Below, piece after piece: positions 27,891 to 36,207 of a stretch of DNA of 64,000 nt. A model generated the notes under the pieces. That model searched no databases, had not been told where the DNA came from, and saw only the letters and a list, made by a program, of their open reading frames with translations. The first letter of the stretch is position 1. Every line of letters starts with the position of its first letter. The translations under genes were made by a program, and so were the position numbers. The DNA lies in assembly GCA_947491985.1 (NCBI GenBank), contig CANLLR010000014.1, forward strand, positions 1 to 64,000. The letters are read 5' to 3'. Source of the stretch: Flavobacteriaceae bacterium. Lineage in GTDB: Bacteria > Bacteroidota > Bacteroidia > Flavobacteriales > Flavobacteriaceae.

Positions 27891-28598
27891 ATGAAAAAAT
27901 TGTCCATTATAATTCCGGTCTACAACGAAGCCAATACCGTTCATTTATTATTGAATAAAGTTAAAGAAGTTACTCTTACCAATGGCATTGCTAAAGAAGT
28001 AATCATCGTAAACGATTGCTCTACTGACAACACCAAAGAAGCCATTGAAACCTATATCCATAACAATCCAGAGCTCCAAATTCAGTTTTTCAGTCACGAA
28101 AAAAACAAAGGAAAAGGTGCTGCTTTACATACTGGAATTTCAAAAGCAACAGGCGAATATACGGTCATTCAAGATGCCGATTTAGAGTACAATCCCGAAG
28201 AATTCAACATATTATTACAACCCGTTTTGGACGGATTTGCTGATGTGGTATATGGCTCTCGATTTATGGGCGGTAATGCGCATCGCGTATTGTTTTTTTG
28301 GCATACGATTGGAAATAAATTTTTGACTTTTTTATCCAACATGTTTACAAATTTGAATTTAACCGATATGGAAACGTGTTACAAGTTATTTAATACCACT
28401 ATGTTGCAATCGTTACAATTAAAAGAAAAACGTTTCGGCTTTGAACCAGAAGTCACGGCAAAAATTGCTAAAATTCCAAAAGTACGAATTTATGAAGTAG
28501 GCATTTCGTATTACGGACGTACCTATGAAGAAGGTAAAAAAATCAATTGGAAAGACGGTTTTCACGCTTTGTATTGCATTGTGAGATACAAGTTTTAG
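27891..28598 (+). CDS. Family 2 glycosyltransferase, dolichyl-phosphate-mannose-synthase-like
   Basis: The 235 residues form one GT-A domain with no membrane segments. Motifs are IIIPVYNEANTV, VNDCSTDNT, KNKGKGAALHTGI, the DXD-type QDADLEYNP, YGSRFMGG and ETCYKLF. This pattern is that of polyprenyl-phosphate hexosyltransferases (DPM1/GtrB-like), which load a sugar onto a lipid carrier at the cytoplasmic face. Such enzymes commonly feed GT-C transferases, which fits the divergent GT-C-like pair next to it. The stop overlaps the converging oxygenase gene by 4 bases. Confidence 0.85.
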   Translation: MKKLSIIIPVYNEANTVHLLLNKVKEVTLTNGIAKEVIIVNDCSTDNTKEAIETYIHNNPELQIQFFSHEKNKGKGAALHTGISKATGEYTVIQDADLEYNPEEFNILLQPVLDGFADVVYGSRFMGGNAHRVLFFWHTIGNKFLTFLSNMFTNLNLTDMETCYKLFNTTMLQSLQLKEKRFGFEPEVTAKIAKIPKVRIYEVGISYYGRTYEEGKKINWKDGFHALYCIVRYKF

Positions 28599-29410
28599 TC
28601 TTTTTTATAAACGTGTGGATTTTCTTTAATTCCCTTTTTAAACACTTTACGAATCGCCATTCGGCACCACGAATCCAACTGTAAAATAGTGTCGGTAATT
28701 TTATTTTCAGGACGACCTCGAAACGAAGTCACGTGAAAAGAATCGGTAGCTAAAAGCGGTTTTTTTGAAAAATAATAATTGGAAACACAACATCTAAATC
28801 CGTCGTAAACCACTGGCGAAACCGAATGCAACGAACCATTATGTGTAGCCATAACAACCAATCGATTGAATTTGCTGTGCAATGTAATTTGTGGTGCTTT
28901 CAATCCATTAGGCCAAAGTTCTAAATTGCCACCGTATGCCTCATCCCAATTGGGTGTAACATAATACAATAAGTTCAGTACACGCCAACGTTCACGATCT
29001 TTATCGTGGGAATTATCGAGATGCGGATTCAAAAACTGGTTTTTTCCCATCATCGATAAGCCGCCAGCATACAAATTTTTATCGGCAAAAGCTTCTTCTA
29101 TTGTACAAATTTCGGCGATTAATTGTACAACTCTATCGTCTTGAAACGCATAAATTATTTCCTCTAAAATAGGTTCATACAAATTCATTTGCGCTGCAAC
29201 ATACTTGTCTTCTCGTATGCTTTTTTTCAACACCATAGCTTCTGGGTTAGGAAAAACAGCATTAATTTGATTGGCAATTTCTATTGGAAGCACATCATCC
29301 ATAAAAAAATAACCAATGGCATCTTTTGAAGCGTTGAATTGCTTTTTTAGTATTTCTTTTTGAGAAAGAATTGCAGTATAAATCAAATCGGCTAAATCAA
29401 CTCTTTTCAT
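28595..29410 (-). CDS. 2-oxoglutarate/Fe(II)-dependent oxygenase
   Basis: The 271-residue protein has the double-stranded beta-helix iron site: His130-x-Asp132 (NPHLDNSH) and His195 (NGSLHSVSPV), with SNYYF near the end likely close to the 2-oxoglutarate-binding part. It resembles prolyl-hydroxylase-like oxygenases found in glycan and surface-structure loci. The substrate is unknown. A role in hydroxylating a glycan component or protein is inference from its place among glycosyltransferases. A second His (HDKDRERWR) close to the HxD motif is also seen. Confidence 0.75.
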   Translation of the reverse strand: MKRVDLADLIYTAILSQKEILKKQFNASKDAIGYFFMDDVLPIEIANQINAVFPNPEAMVLKKSIREDKYVAAQMNLYEPILEEIIYAFQDDRVVQLIAEICTIEEAFADKNLYAGGLSMMGKNQFLNPHLDNSHDKDRERWRVLNLLYYVTPNWDEAYGGNLELWPNGLKAPQITLHSKFNRLVVMATHNGSLHSVSPVVYDGFRCCVSNYYFSKKPLLATDSFHVTSFRGRPENKITDTILQLDSWCRMAIRKVFKKGIKENPHVYKKD

Positions 29411-29434
29411 TGTTGTATAAATAAATTACCTTTG
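29410..29434 (+). promoter_or_regulatory. -7 box for glycosyltransferase at 29457
   Basis: TACCTTTG at 29427-29434 is an exact TAnnTTTG box. TTG at 29410-29412 is only 14 bases upstream, shorter than usual. A transcript starting near 29441 supports the TTG start at 29457. Confidence 0.45.
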
Positions 29435-29456
29435 TTATGCTGTAAATTTAAATGAA

Positions 29457-30560
29457 TTGGCTGAAAAAACAATTATAGTATCAGGAATTAACATGGTAGA
29501 AGGTGGTATCTTCACCATACTACACAATTGTTTGGAAAAATTGAGTCAATACAGTCACGATAAAGAACTTAAAATCATTGCCTTAGTTTACGACGCTTCC
29601 CAATTTAACTTTGAATTTTCAGAAGACATTACTTTTATCGAGTTTCCTAAATCGAAAAAATATTGGTTGTACCGATTGTATTACGAGTATTTTTACTTTA
29701 AAAAATTGTCTAAAAAACTACAACCCGATGTTTGGTTTTCGTTGCATGATGCCACTCCCAATGTACATTGCAAGGCACAATTTGTATATTGCCACAATCC
29801 GAATATTTTTTACAAACCCACAATAAAAGATTGGCTTTTTGAATACAAAGTGGGTTTCTTTTATCTGTTTTACAAGTTTTTATTTCGAATAAACATCTCC
29901 AAAAATAAAGCGGTTTTTGTACAACAACATTGGATAAAAGAGAGGTTTTTAAAGCTGTTTCCCATCAAAAATGTGTTTGTTGCCATTCCGGAAAATATAT
30001 CCGTAAACGAAACTGTCGAAATAGATTTAGACCCTAATTTTATTCACTTTTTTTATCCTAGTTTTGCCCGAACATTTAAAAATTTTGAGCTACTCGGAGA
30101 TGCAGTGCAAATGCTACCGGTAGCCATCAAGAGTAAAATAAAAATACACCTGACCATCTCCGAAAGCGACAATGCATATGCCCGACACATCATTGCAAAT
30201 TATCCATTCTCACAATTCAATTTTATTGGAAAACGTTCGCGCGCTGAAGTTTTTGGCTATTACAAAAAAATGGATTGTTTGTTGTTTCCTTCCAAAATTG
30301 AAACTTGGGGATTGCCTATTACGGAGGCAAAAGGATTTGATAAGCCTATTTTGTTGGCAAATTTGCCGTATGCCAAAGAATCGGTTGGAACGTATAAAGA
30401 AGTGTCGTTTTTTGACCCAACTAATCCAGCTGAATTAGCACAATTACTATTCGAATTTGTTTCAAAAACCATTCAATATCAAGGAAACAAGTATACCTTT
30501 GATTTGAAAAAACAATACAACGATTGGTATTCGCTTTTTGATTTTATTTTGAAAGAATAA
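29457..30560 (+). CDS. Glycosyltransferase, GT4-like, TTG start
   Basis: The 367-residue GT-B type protein begins with TTG (MAEKTIIVSGINMVEGG). No in-frame ATG precedes it, and the next ATG (29493) would cut into the first beta strand. The N-terminal domain has INMVEGGIFTIL and WFSLHDATP. The C-terminal nucleotide-binding domain has PSFARTFKNFELLGDAV, YKKMDCLLFPSKIETWGLPITEAK and DPTNPAELAQLL, the pattern of family 4 glycosyltransferases. It should add a sugar to a surface polysaccharide or O-antigen at the cytoplasmic face. Donor and acceptor are unknown. Confidence 0.8.
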   Translation: MAEKTIIVSGINMVEGGIFTILHNCLEKLSQYSHDKELKIIALVYDASQFNFEFSEDITFIEFPKSKKYWLYRLYYEYFYFKKLSKKLQPDVWFSLHDATPNVHCKAQFVYCHNPNIFYKPTIKDWLFEYKVGFFYLFYKFLFRINISKNKAVFVQQHWIKERFLKLFPIKNVFVAIPENISVNETVEIDLDPNFIHFFYPSFARTFKNFELLGDAVQMLPVAIKSKIKIHLTISESDNAYARHIIANYPFSQFNFIGKRSRAEVFGYYKKMDCLLFPSKIETWGLPITEAKGFDKPILLANLPYAKESVGTYKEVSFFDPTNPAELAQLLFEFVSKTIQYQGNKYTFDLKKQYNDWYSLFDFILKE

Positions 30561-30621
30561 TAGCCACAGCGTCACAGATTAGAAATTTGAGAATTTACAG
30601 CTAAAAATTATAAATTAATAA

Positions 30622-31566
30622 ATGTCGTATTTTACAATAGTCATTCCACTTTATAACAAAGAACTTTTTGTTGAAAATACACTTAAAAGTATTGTCAACC
30701 AAACGTTTATTGATTTTGAAGTGTTAATCATTGACGATTGTTCGACGGACAAAAGTGTCGCTGTGGTTCAACAGTATTTGTCAGAAAAAATTCGGCTTAT
30801 TTCGCATACTAAAAATAGCGGCTTATCAGCTTCTCGCAATACTGGAATACGGAATGCCAGTTCAAAATATGTTACTTTTTTAGACGCTGATGACACTTGG
30901 GAGCCGACCGTTTTAGAGTCATTTTATGAGATGATTGCAAAATTTCCTAACGAAAGTATTTTTGCCACCAATTACCAAGAAGTGCATAAAAATGGAGCCA
31001 CTCGATGGCCTCAAAATAGTACTTCCGATTTAAAAGAAGGCGCGATTTATTTGGTAAAAGATTTTTTCAAACGGAACAAACAGCAAGGTTTTTTTATTCA
31101 TTCGGGCATTTGTTTCGATAAAAAAGTATACGATTCCGCTGGATTTTATGATGAAACGATTGCTTTTGCAGAAGATTTAGATTTTAATATTCGCGCGTTT
31201 AGTTGGTATAATTTAGTGTATCTCAACAGTCGTTTGGTCAACTATACGATGTATGCAGAAAATCAATTGACTAGTTCGAGTATTTTAGAAAAAAAACTTC
31301 CTAATTATGACACTTACGAAGCACTGACGAAAAATAATTTGGATTTAAAAGCGTATTTGGATTTTGAACGCTATGTCATCGCAAAGCATTTAAAAACCGA
31401 TGGAGATACCAAAAAATATAAGGAAATTATTCGTAAAATAGATCCGAAAAATTTAAATTTCAAACAGCGATTGTTGTTAAAATCGCCTGTTTTTATATTG
31501 CATTTTATTCAAAAAATAAAAAAAAATTTACTTAGAAAAGGCATTCGATTAAGTAGCTATAAATAA
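30622..31566 (+). CDS. Family 2 glycosyltransferase (WcaA-type)
   Basis: The 314-residue protein has an N-terminal GT-A domain: FTIVIPLYNKELFVENTL, IIDDCSTDKS, NSGLSASRNTGI and the DXD in FLDADDTW. AFAEDLDFNIRAF follows in the acceptor region, and the C-terminus is basic (KIKKNLLRKGIRL), which may aid membrane contact. It follows the GT4 gene by 61 bases on the same strand and converges with the fdtA-like gene. It probably extends the repeat unit of the surface glycan. Confidence 0.85.
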   Translation: MSYFTIVIPLYNKELFVENTLKSIVNQTFIDFEVLIIDDCSTDKSVAVVQQYLSEKIRLISHTKNSGLSASRNTGIRNASSKYVTFLDADDTWEPTVLESFYEMIAKFPNESIFATNYQEVHKNGATRWPQNSTSDLKEGAIYLVKDFFKRNKQQGFFIHSGICFDKKVYDSAGFYDETIAFAEDLDFNIRAFSWYNLVYLNSRLVNYTMYAENQLTSSSILEKKLPNYDTYEALTKNNLDLKAYLDFERYVIAKHLKTDGDTKKYKEIIRKIDPKNLNFKQRLLLKSPVFILHFIQKIKKNLLRKGIRLSSYK

Positions 31567-31641
31567 AATTCGCCAAAAATTAACTGATTTTAAAAGATTT
31601 TAATCTCTGAATTAATGGCAGAAAAAATCGCATGAAAAAAA

Positions 31642-32040
31642 TCACAACTGATTCACATACGTCAAGTAATCGTCGTATTCTCGAATGTAATCGTCTTCTT
31701 TAAACACATCTGAAACGACCACCAAACAAACCGATCCTGACGAAAAATTTTCGAGTTCGCGCCACACGTTGGTTTTAATAAGCAATCCTTTATCGGGTTT
31801 ATTGAGTGTAACGGTTTGCGTTGTTTTTCCGTTTTTTAAAATCACATCAAAACTTCCGGAAAGTGCAATGAGCAATTCGATTTGGTCTTTATGAGCATGT
31901 CCGCCACGTTTTGCTGAACTCGGAACATCATACAAATAATACACGCGTTTGATGTCAAAAGGAACGACGTCTTTTTCAATAATAGCAAGGTTTCCTCGGT
32001 AATCTTCCACTTTGGGAAGGTTTATAATTTCAATATTCAT
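31642..32040 (-). CDS. fdtA: FdtA/QdtA-type dTDP-4-keto-6-deoxyglucose ketoisomerase
   Basis: The cupin of 132 residues has the family block RVYYLYDVPSSAKRGGHAHK, LLIALSGSFDV and NVWRELENFSSGSVCLV. Known members move the keto group of dTDP-4-keto-6-deoxy-D-glucose from C4 to C3, before amination. Its start overlaps the stop of the GT4 gene by 4 bases, so the two are coupled. Together with the DegT aminotransferase and hexapeptide acyltransferase at 35638-37325 it points to a dTDP-3-acylamino-3,6-dideoxyhexose. Whether the 3,4-isomer has the galacto or gluco form cannot be told here. Confidence 0.85.
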   Translation of the reverse strand: MNIEIINLPKVEDYRGNLAIIEKDVVPFDIKRVYYLYDVPSSAKRGGHAHKDQIELLIALSGSFDVILKNGKTTQTVTLNKPDKGLLIKTNVWRELENFSSGSVCLVVVSDVFKEDDYIREYDDYLTYVNQL

Positions 32041-33143
32041 GAGTTCGATTTAAAAAGTTGCAACCACTGTGCTCCTATTTGCTCCAAAGAAAAATCGGCA
32101 ACACTAGCTTTCGCATTTTGCTTGCAATGTAAGTAAAAATTAGCATCCGAAATCATCTTGTTCATTGCCAATGTTAATTCATTGAAATTTTGATTTTCGA
32201 CTAAGATTCCGTTTTCATTATTGGTAATTATTTCACTCGGACCCGAATAGCAATCGAACGCCACAACTGGAGTTTCACAAGCCAACGACTCAATTAAAAC
32301 CGTTGGAAAACCTTCATTTCTACTACACAAAACCACAAACTTTGAGTTTTTCATGTACACAAACGGATTGTCGATTTTGCCTTTGAAACTAATTTTATCT
32401 GCTAATCCGAGTTGTTTTGCTTGCCCTTCATAAGTACTTCTCAAATCGCCATCGCCTAAAAATAATAAATGAATGTTTTTATTTGGCAAGTAGGATTTCG
32501 CGTAACAAGTTATTAATTGATCGAATTGCTTAACGTCGTCATTCATTCGTCCGATGGCTAAAATGTAGTCGAAATCGCTTGTGAAAACATCATTAGATTG
32601 TTTAGCAATGGCATCGAAATCAACCGGATTGTAAATCGTTTGCAATTGGGAATACGCATAATTGAAACGTACTTTTTCTTCAATTTTTTGAGAAACAGTT
32701 ACAATTTTAACTGCTTTCGCATATATTTTATTGGCTAAAGAAAGGCTTTTCGGAAAATACAATTCGGTCATAAAACTATGCACCATCACAATTAAAGGCG
32801 AATTGTAAATGTAATTGGCTATGAAAAACTCTTGCCAAGAATGGCGTTTGACTCTGAAATCGATGATAAAATCAAATTCATTGGACGTAAAAAATTGCTT
32901 TAAAACACCAAATCGTTTTACTCGGTTTAAAAAACCGTTGGAATTGTTTTTGAGTTTTCCTAAATTCAGCACTTGCCCTGAATAATCATACTCGATTTTA
33001 TCGACTACAATGACATGTTGTACTTCGCAACCGCTTTGGTGAAAATAATTGGATAACAAAGCTGCACAACGCTCGGCTCCTCCAGTGGCTAACTGATCGG
33101 AAACCAAACAAAGACGGTAATTCTTTTTTGCAGTAGCGTTCAA
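32037..33143 (-). CDS. Glycosyltransferase family 4
   Basis: The 368-residue GT-B protein has an N-terminal LVSDQLATGGAERCAALLSNYF (the GGAER loop typical of GT4) and C-terminal ILAIGRMNDDVKQFDQLI, KISFKGKIDNPFVYMKNSKFVVLCSRNEGFPTVLIESLACETPVVAFDC, with the E-x7-E motif. It is coupled to fdtA. A -7 box lies at 33163-33170. It is likely one of the glycan repeat-unit transferases. Confidence 0.88.
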   Translation of the reverse strand: MNATAKKNYRLCLVSDQLATGGAERCAALLSNYFHQSGCEVQHVIVVDKIEYDYSGQVLNLGKLKNNSNGFLNRVKRFGVLKQFFTSNEFDFIIDFRVKRHSWQEFFIANYIYNSPLIVMVHSFMTELYFPKSLSLANKIYAKAVKIVTVSQKIEEKVRFNYAYSQLQTIYNPVDFDAIAKQSNDVFTSDFDYILAIGRMNDDVKQFDQLITCYAKSYLPNKNIHLLFLGDGDLRSTYEGQAKQLGLADKISFKGKIDNPFVYMKNSKFVVLCSRNEGFPTVLIESLACETPVVAFDCYSGPSEIITNNENGILVENQNFNELTLAMNKMISDANFYLHCKQNAKASVADFSLEQIGAQWLQLFKSNS

Positions 33144-33162
33144 ATTTTGATTATTTTAGCAA

Positions 33163-33170
33163 CAAATATA
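33163..33170 (-). promoter_or_regulatory. Possible -7 box for the GT4-fdtA pair
   Basis: The minus strand reads TATATTTG 19 bases before the ATG at 33143. No TTG at the usual distance. The divergent gene starts at 33178, so the region is very compact. Confidence 0.4.
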
Positions 33171-33177
33171 CTAAATA

Positions 33178-34314
33178 GTGCGAGTTTTATTAATAGGCGA
33201 ATTCAGCAGGTTGCACAATTCTTTAAAAGAAGGATTGGTAGTATTGGGACACGACGTTACTATTGTTGGCAATGGCGACGGTTTTAAAAATTATCCTGTT
33301 GATTTATCGACCAAAGCCAAATGGTGTGAAACGATATTAGGCAATATTCCGCGGCAAGCTATTAATAGAATATTCAAGTTTGACATTGCTACTATTGAGT
33401 TTGGCATCCGATTTTATTTTCATCTCAAAAAGTTGAAAGACTTTGATGTAGTGCAATTGATCAACGAATCGGCGATACAAACTATTCCGGTTTTTGAGCG
33501 TTATTTGCTAAAAAAAGTCATTGGTCAAAACAAAAAAATGTTCTTGTTGTGTTGTGGCGTTGATTATACGGTGGCAAAATACATGGTGGAGAAAAAAGGA
33601 AGGTATTCAATTATGAATCCGTATTTTGAAAATGTACAATCGCACGCAGAATACCAATTCATTTTAGACTTTTTATCGGACAATCATAAAAAAACACACG
33701 ATTTGGTATGTCAAAATTGTGAAGGAATTATTGCATCCGACATCGATTATGTTTTGCCAATGCAAGGACATTCGAAGTTTTTAGGTTTGATTCCAAATCC
33801 GATAAATACTGACAAAATATCTTATTTAAATACGCCTATCGAAAGTAAAATCAACATTTTTTTAGGAATTAATCGCGGAACATATTACACTAAAGGCATT
33901 TCTTTTTTTGAGAAAGCATTAGAAATTATTGCTGAAAAATACGGTGACAAAATCAATAGTGTCATTACCGAAAGTCTTCCATACAAAGAATACATACAAC
34001 TTTACAACAACGCCCACATTGTGCTCGATCAGGTCTATGCTTTTGATCAAGGTTACAATGCTTTAGAAGCCATGGCAAAAGGAAAAGTCGTTTTTACTGG
34101 AGCAGAAAAGGAATTTGTTGAATATTACAATTTAACAGAAGAAGTGGCTATTAATGCGTTGCCTGATATAGCTTATTTGGTTACGAAATTGTCATATTTA
34201 ATTGAGAATCCTGAAAAAATCATAGCCATTGGAAAAAGTGCGCGAGAGTTTATAGAGAAGGAACATCCTTATGTTGGTATTGCAGACAAGTATTTGAAGG
34301 TTTGGCTACAATAG
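33178..34314 (+). CDS. Glycosyltransferase, GT-B fold, GTG start
   Basis: The 378-residue protein starts with GTG (MRVLLIGEFSRLHNSLKEGL). It has GT-B character: the N-terminal domain includes LGHDVTIVGNGDGF, and the C-terminal part has LGINRGTYYTKGISFFEKAL, YNNAHIVLDQVYAFDQGYNALEAMAKGKVVFTG, followed by a tail that closes over the first domain. The E-x-MA-GK motif is like family 4 and related bacterial transferases. It is transcribed divergently from the GT4 gene with only 34 bases between them. Confidence 0.75.
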   Translation: MRVLLIGEFSRLHNSLKEGLVVLGHDVTIVGNGDGFKNYPVDLSTKAKWCETILGNIPRQAINRIFKFDIATIEFGIRFYFHLKKLKDFDVVQLINESAIQTIPVFERYLLKKVIGQNKKMFLLCCGVDYTVAKYMVEKKGRYSIMNPYFENVQSHAEYQFILDFLSDNHKKTHDLVCQNCEGIIASDIDYVLPMQGHSKFLGLIPNPINTDKISYLNTPIESKINIFLGINRGTYYTKGISFFEKALEIIAEKYGDKINSVITESLPYKEYIQLYNNAHIVLDQVYAFDQGYNALEAMAKGKVVFTGAEKEFVEYYNLTEEVAINALPDIAYLVTKLSYLIENPEKIIAIGKSAREFIEKEHPYVGIADKYLKVWLQ

Positions 34315-34363
34315 TGAAGATCAAGAAATAGAAATACCCGTTGAATAAAGTTAAGAATACAAT

Positions 34364-35635
34364 TTATTTTTTGGAATAAAATAATTTTCTAAACATCAAC
34401 AAAACAATTACTAAGCATAACGCATTAGCATAAAAATAGGCTTGTAACACACCCAAAGTCGCCAACGATTTTATCCAATAAAAAGAGAGTACGAAATAAG
34501 CTAAATTGTAAACAATCTCAATAAAAAAATACCTTTTCATCATGGTTTTAACTACAATTTGAAAACCGAAAGCCAAGGTCATTATTCGCATAAAGTCACC
34601 TAAAAGTTGCCAAATAAGTAAGTCATTTATTCCATTAAATTCGGAGGTAAAAGCGAGTTGTACAATAATTCCCTTTCCTAAATAAATGGCTATAAGCATA
34701 CTAAAAAACAACGGGACTAAAGTTTTAAAATAACTTTTCAATTCGGTTTTAAATTCAGAATCCGTTTGTAACGAAGCCAATTTAGGCATGTAATACATCG
34801 ACAAACCCGAACTAAAAAAAAGCATATAAAAACTTGATAATCGATTGATGGCATCCCAAATTCCAGCTTCTTGAATGGTATGAGTAGCAACAATTTCATT
34901 ACGTATAAATATCAATGTTAAAGGTGCAATTACAGCACTTAACAAGGCCATAATAGAAAAATTTCTGATGATAATTACATACTTTTTACTAATGATTTTT
35001 TGCAAATCAAATTGAAAAAAGGACTGATCCGTCTTGACATAATAAAAAGTAACTGCAACCATTAAAAGTTCTCCAATAGCTACCGAAAGTAATCCGCCAA
35101 GTATATTGCGCTTGTAAATTAAAATTGCTGTCAAGCCAAAAACCAAAATATTAGAAATAATTTGAATAACAACAATGCGTTTAAATTGTTCTAAACCATT
35201 ATAAATAGCGAGCCAAAACGTATTTATAACCATCAAAGGCAGTAGTAGTCCGAAGAATTGTATTGGGACAAAATAATCGGCGGTAAAAAATAAAAATTGA
35301 GAAATTGGTTTTGAAAAAAGCAGTGTTGCTGTGCCTAATAATGCTGAAATTATAAGAAACAACCAAAAAAAAGTGGCGTAAATAACAGAAAGTTCGCGTT
35401 TATCGTGCTTGTTTTCAACCACAAGTTTTACTACCGAATTACTGATTCCCATTGTGGCAAGCGATTTTAACATCGTGGCAAAATTTCTAAAACCCCCCAT
35501 CAAAGCCATTCCGCTTGTTCCCAGAAAATGCGATATAATTTTGGTAGAAACAATGCCCAACACAAAACTAACCATCACTGCAATTGAGTTTAGCGACATC
35601 ACTTTGAGCAAGGTATTTTGTTTTACACTTTTCAA
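34364..35635 (-). CDS. O-antigen translocase (Wzx-type flippase)
   Basis: The 423-residue protein has about twelve hydrophobic segments and belongs to the MOP exporter superfamily. The N-terminus reads NSIAVMVSFVLGIVSTKIISHFLGTSGMALMGGFRNF, close to the WzxE-type O-antigen translocases. It flips lipid-linked repeat units across the inner membrane. It follows the acyltransferase gene by 2 bases, so it belongs to the FemAB-like/DegT/acyltransferase transcript. No Wzy polymerase is recognised in the window, although the two GT-C-like proteins are polytopic. Confidence 0.88.
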   Translation of the reverse strand: MKSVKQNTLLKVMSLNSIAVMVSFVLGIVSTKIISHFLGTSGMALMGGFRNFATMLKSLATMGISNSVVKLVVENKHDKRELSVIYATFFWLFLIISALLGTATLLFSKPISQFLFFTADYFVPIQFFGLLLPLMVINTFWLAIYNGLEQFKRIVVIQIISNILVFGLTAILIYKRNILGGLLSVAIGELLMVAVTFYYVKTDQSFFQFDLQKIISKKYVIIIRNFSIMALLSAVIAPLTLIFIRNEIVATHTIQEAGIWDAINRLSSFYMLFFSSGLSMYYMPKLASLQTDSEFKTELKSYFKTLVPLFFSMLIAIYLGKGIIVQLAFTSEFNGINDLLIWQLLGDFMRIMTLAFGFQIVVKTMMKRYFFIEIVYNLAYFVLSFYWIKSLATLGVLQAYFYANALCLVIVLLMFRKLFYSKK

Positions 35636-35637
35636 AA

Positions 35638-36207
35638 CTATAAACTTCGAATTACTTTACAGGGATTTCCGGCAGCTACAACATTTTGTGGAATCGAAGT
35701 CGTCACCATAGCGCCATTGCCTATTACCGTATTTTCACCAATCGTCACACCTTTTAAAATAACAACATTATCACCGATAAAAACATTATTTTCAATGAGT
35801 ACATCGGCACATTTTGGATTTATAGTAGTTCTTTTATCCGCTTCAATGTCATGTCCGTCTGTATCTATCACAGCACAATTTATACCAATTAAAACATCAT
35901 TCCCTATGGTGATTTTGGAAAAAGCGATAGCCGAAAAATTATTATTTATCGCCACATTATCTCCGATGGAAATACTACTTTCAACATTTCTTGCTTCAAG
36001 ATACGAATAATGAGAATAAAAATTAGGAGAAGCAATCACTCCAATTTGAACGTTTTTACCAATACGTATGGTGCCTTTTCCTTTCATCAACAGCGGATGA
36101 TAAAGCAATGCTTTTCCATGAACATTTGTGCAATCCGAAAGTAGAGTGTATTTCCATATTCGAAATCGAACAAAAATCAATTGCTTTATTTTGGCAAAAA
36201 CATTCAT
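35638..36207 (-). CDS. Hexapeptide-repeat acyltransferase
   Basis: The 189-residue protein is a left-handed beta-helix transferase. Repeats such as IGKNVQIGVIAS, ISIGDNVAINNNF, IGNDVLIGINCAVIDTDGHD, VLIENNVFIGDNVVILKGVTIGENTVIGNGAMV are visible, with the maltose/nodulation O-acetyltransferase-type ending AAGNPCKVIR. It may acylate the 3-amino group made by the neighbouring aminotransferase (FdtC-like role) or O-acetylate a sugar. Its start shares one base with the aminotransferase stop. Confidence 0.85.
   Translation of the reverse strand: MNVFAKIKQLIFVRFRIWKYTLLSDCTNVHGKALLYHPLLMKGKGTIRIGKNVQIGVIASPNFYSHYSYLEARNVESSISIGDNVAINNNFSAIAFSKITIGNDVLIGINCAVIDTDGHDIEADKRTTINPKCADVLIENNVFIGDNVVILKGVTIGENTVIGNGAMVTTSIPQNVVAAGNPCKVIRSL

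Noticed and set aside
28595..28598. Overlap of converging genes as a sign of frameshift
   Set aside because: Both proteins end normally, and the four-base overlap only shares stop codons.
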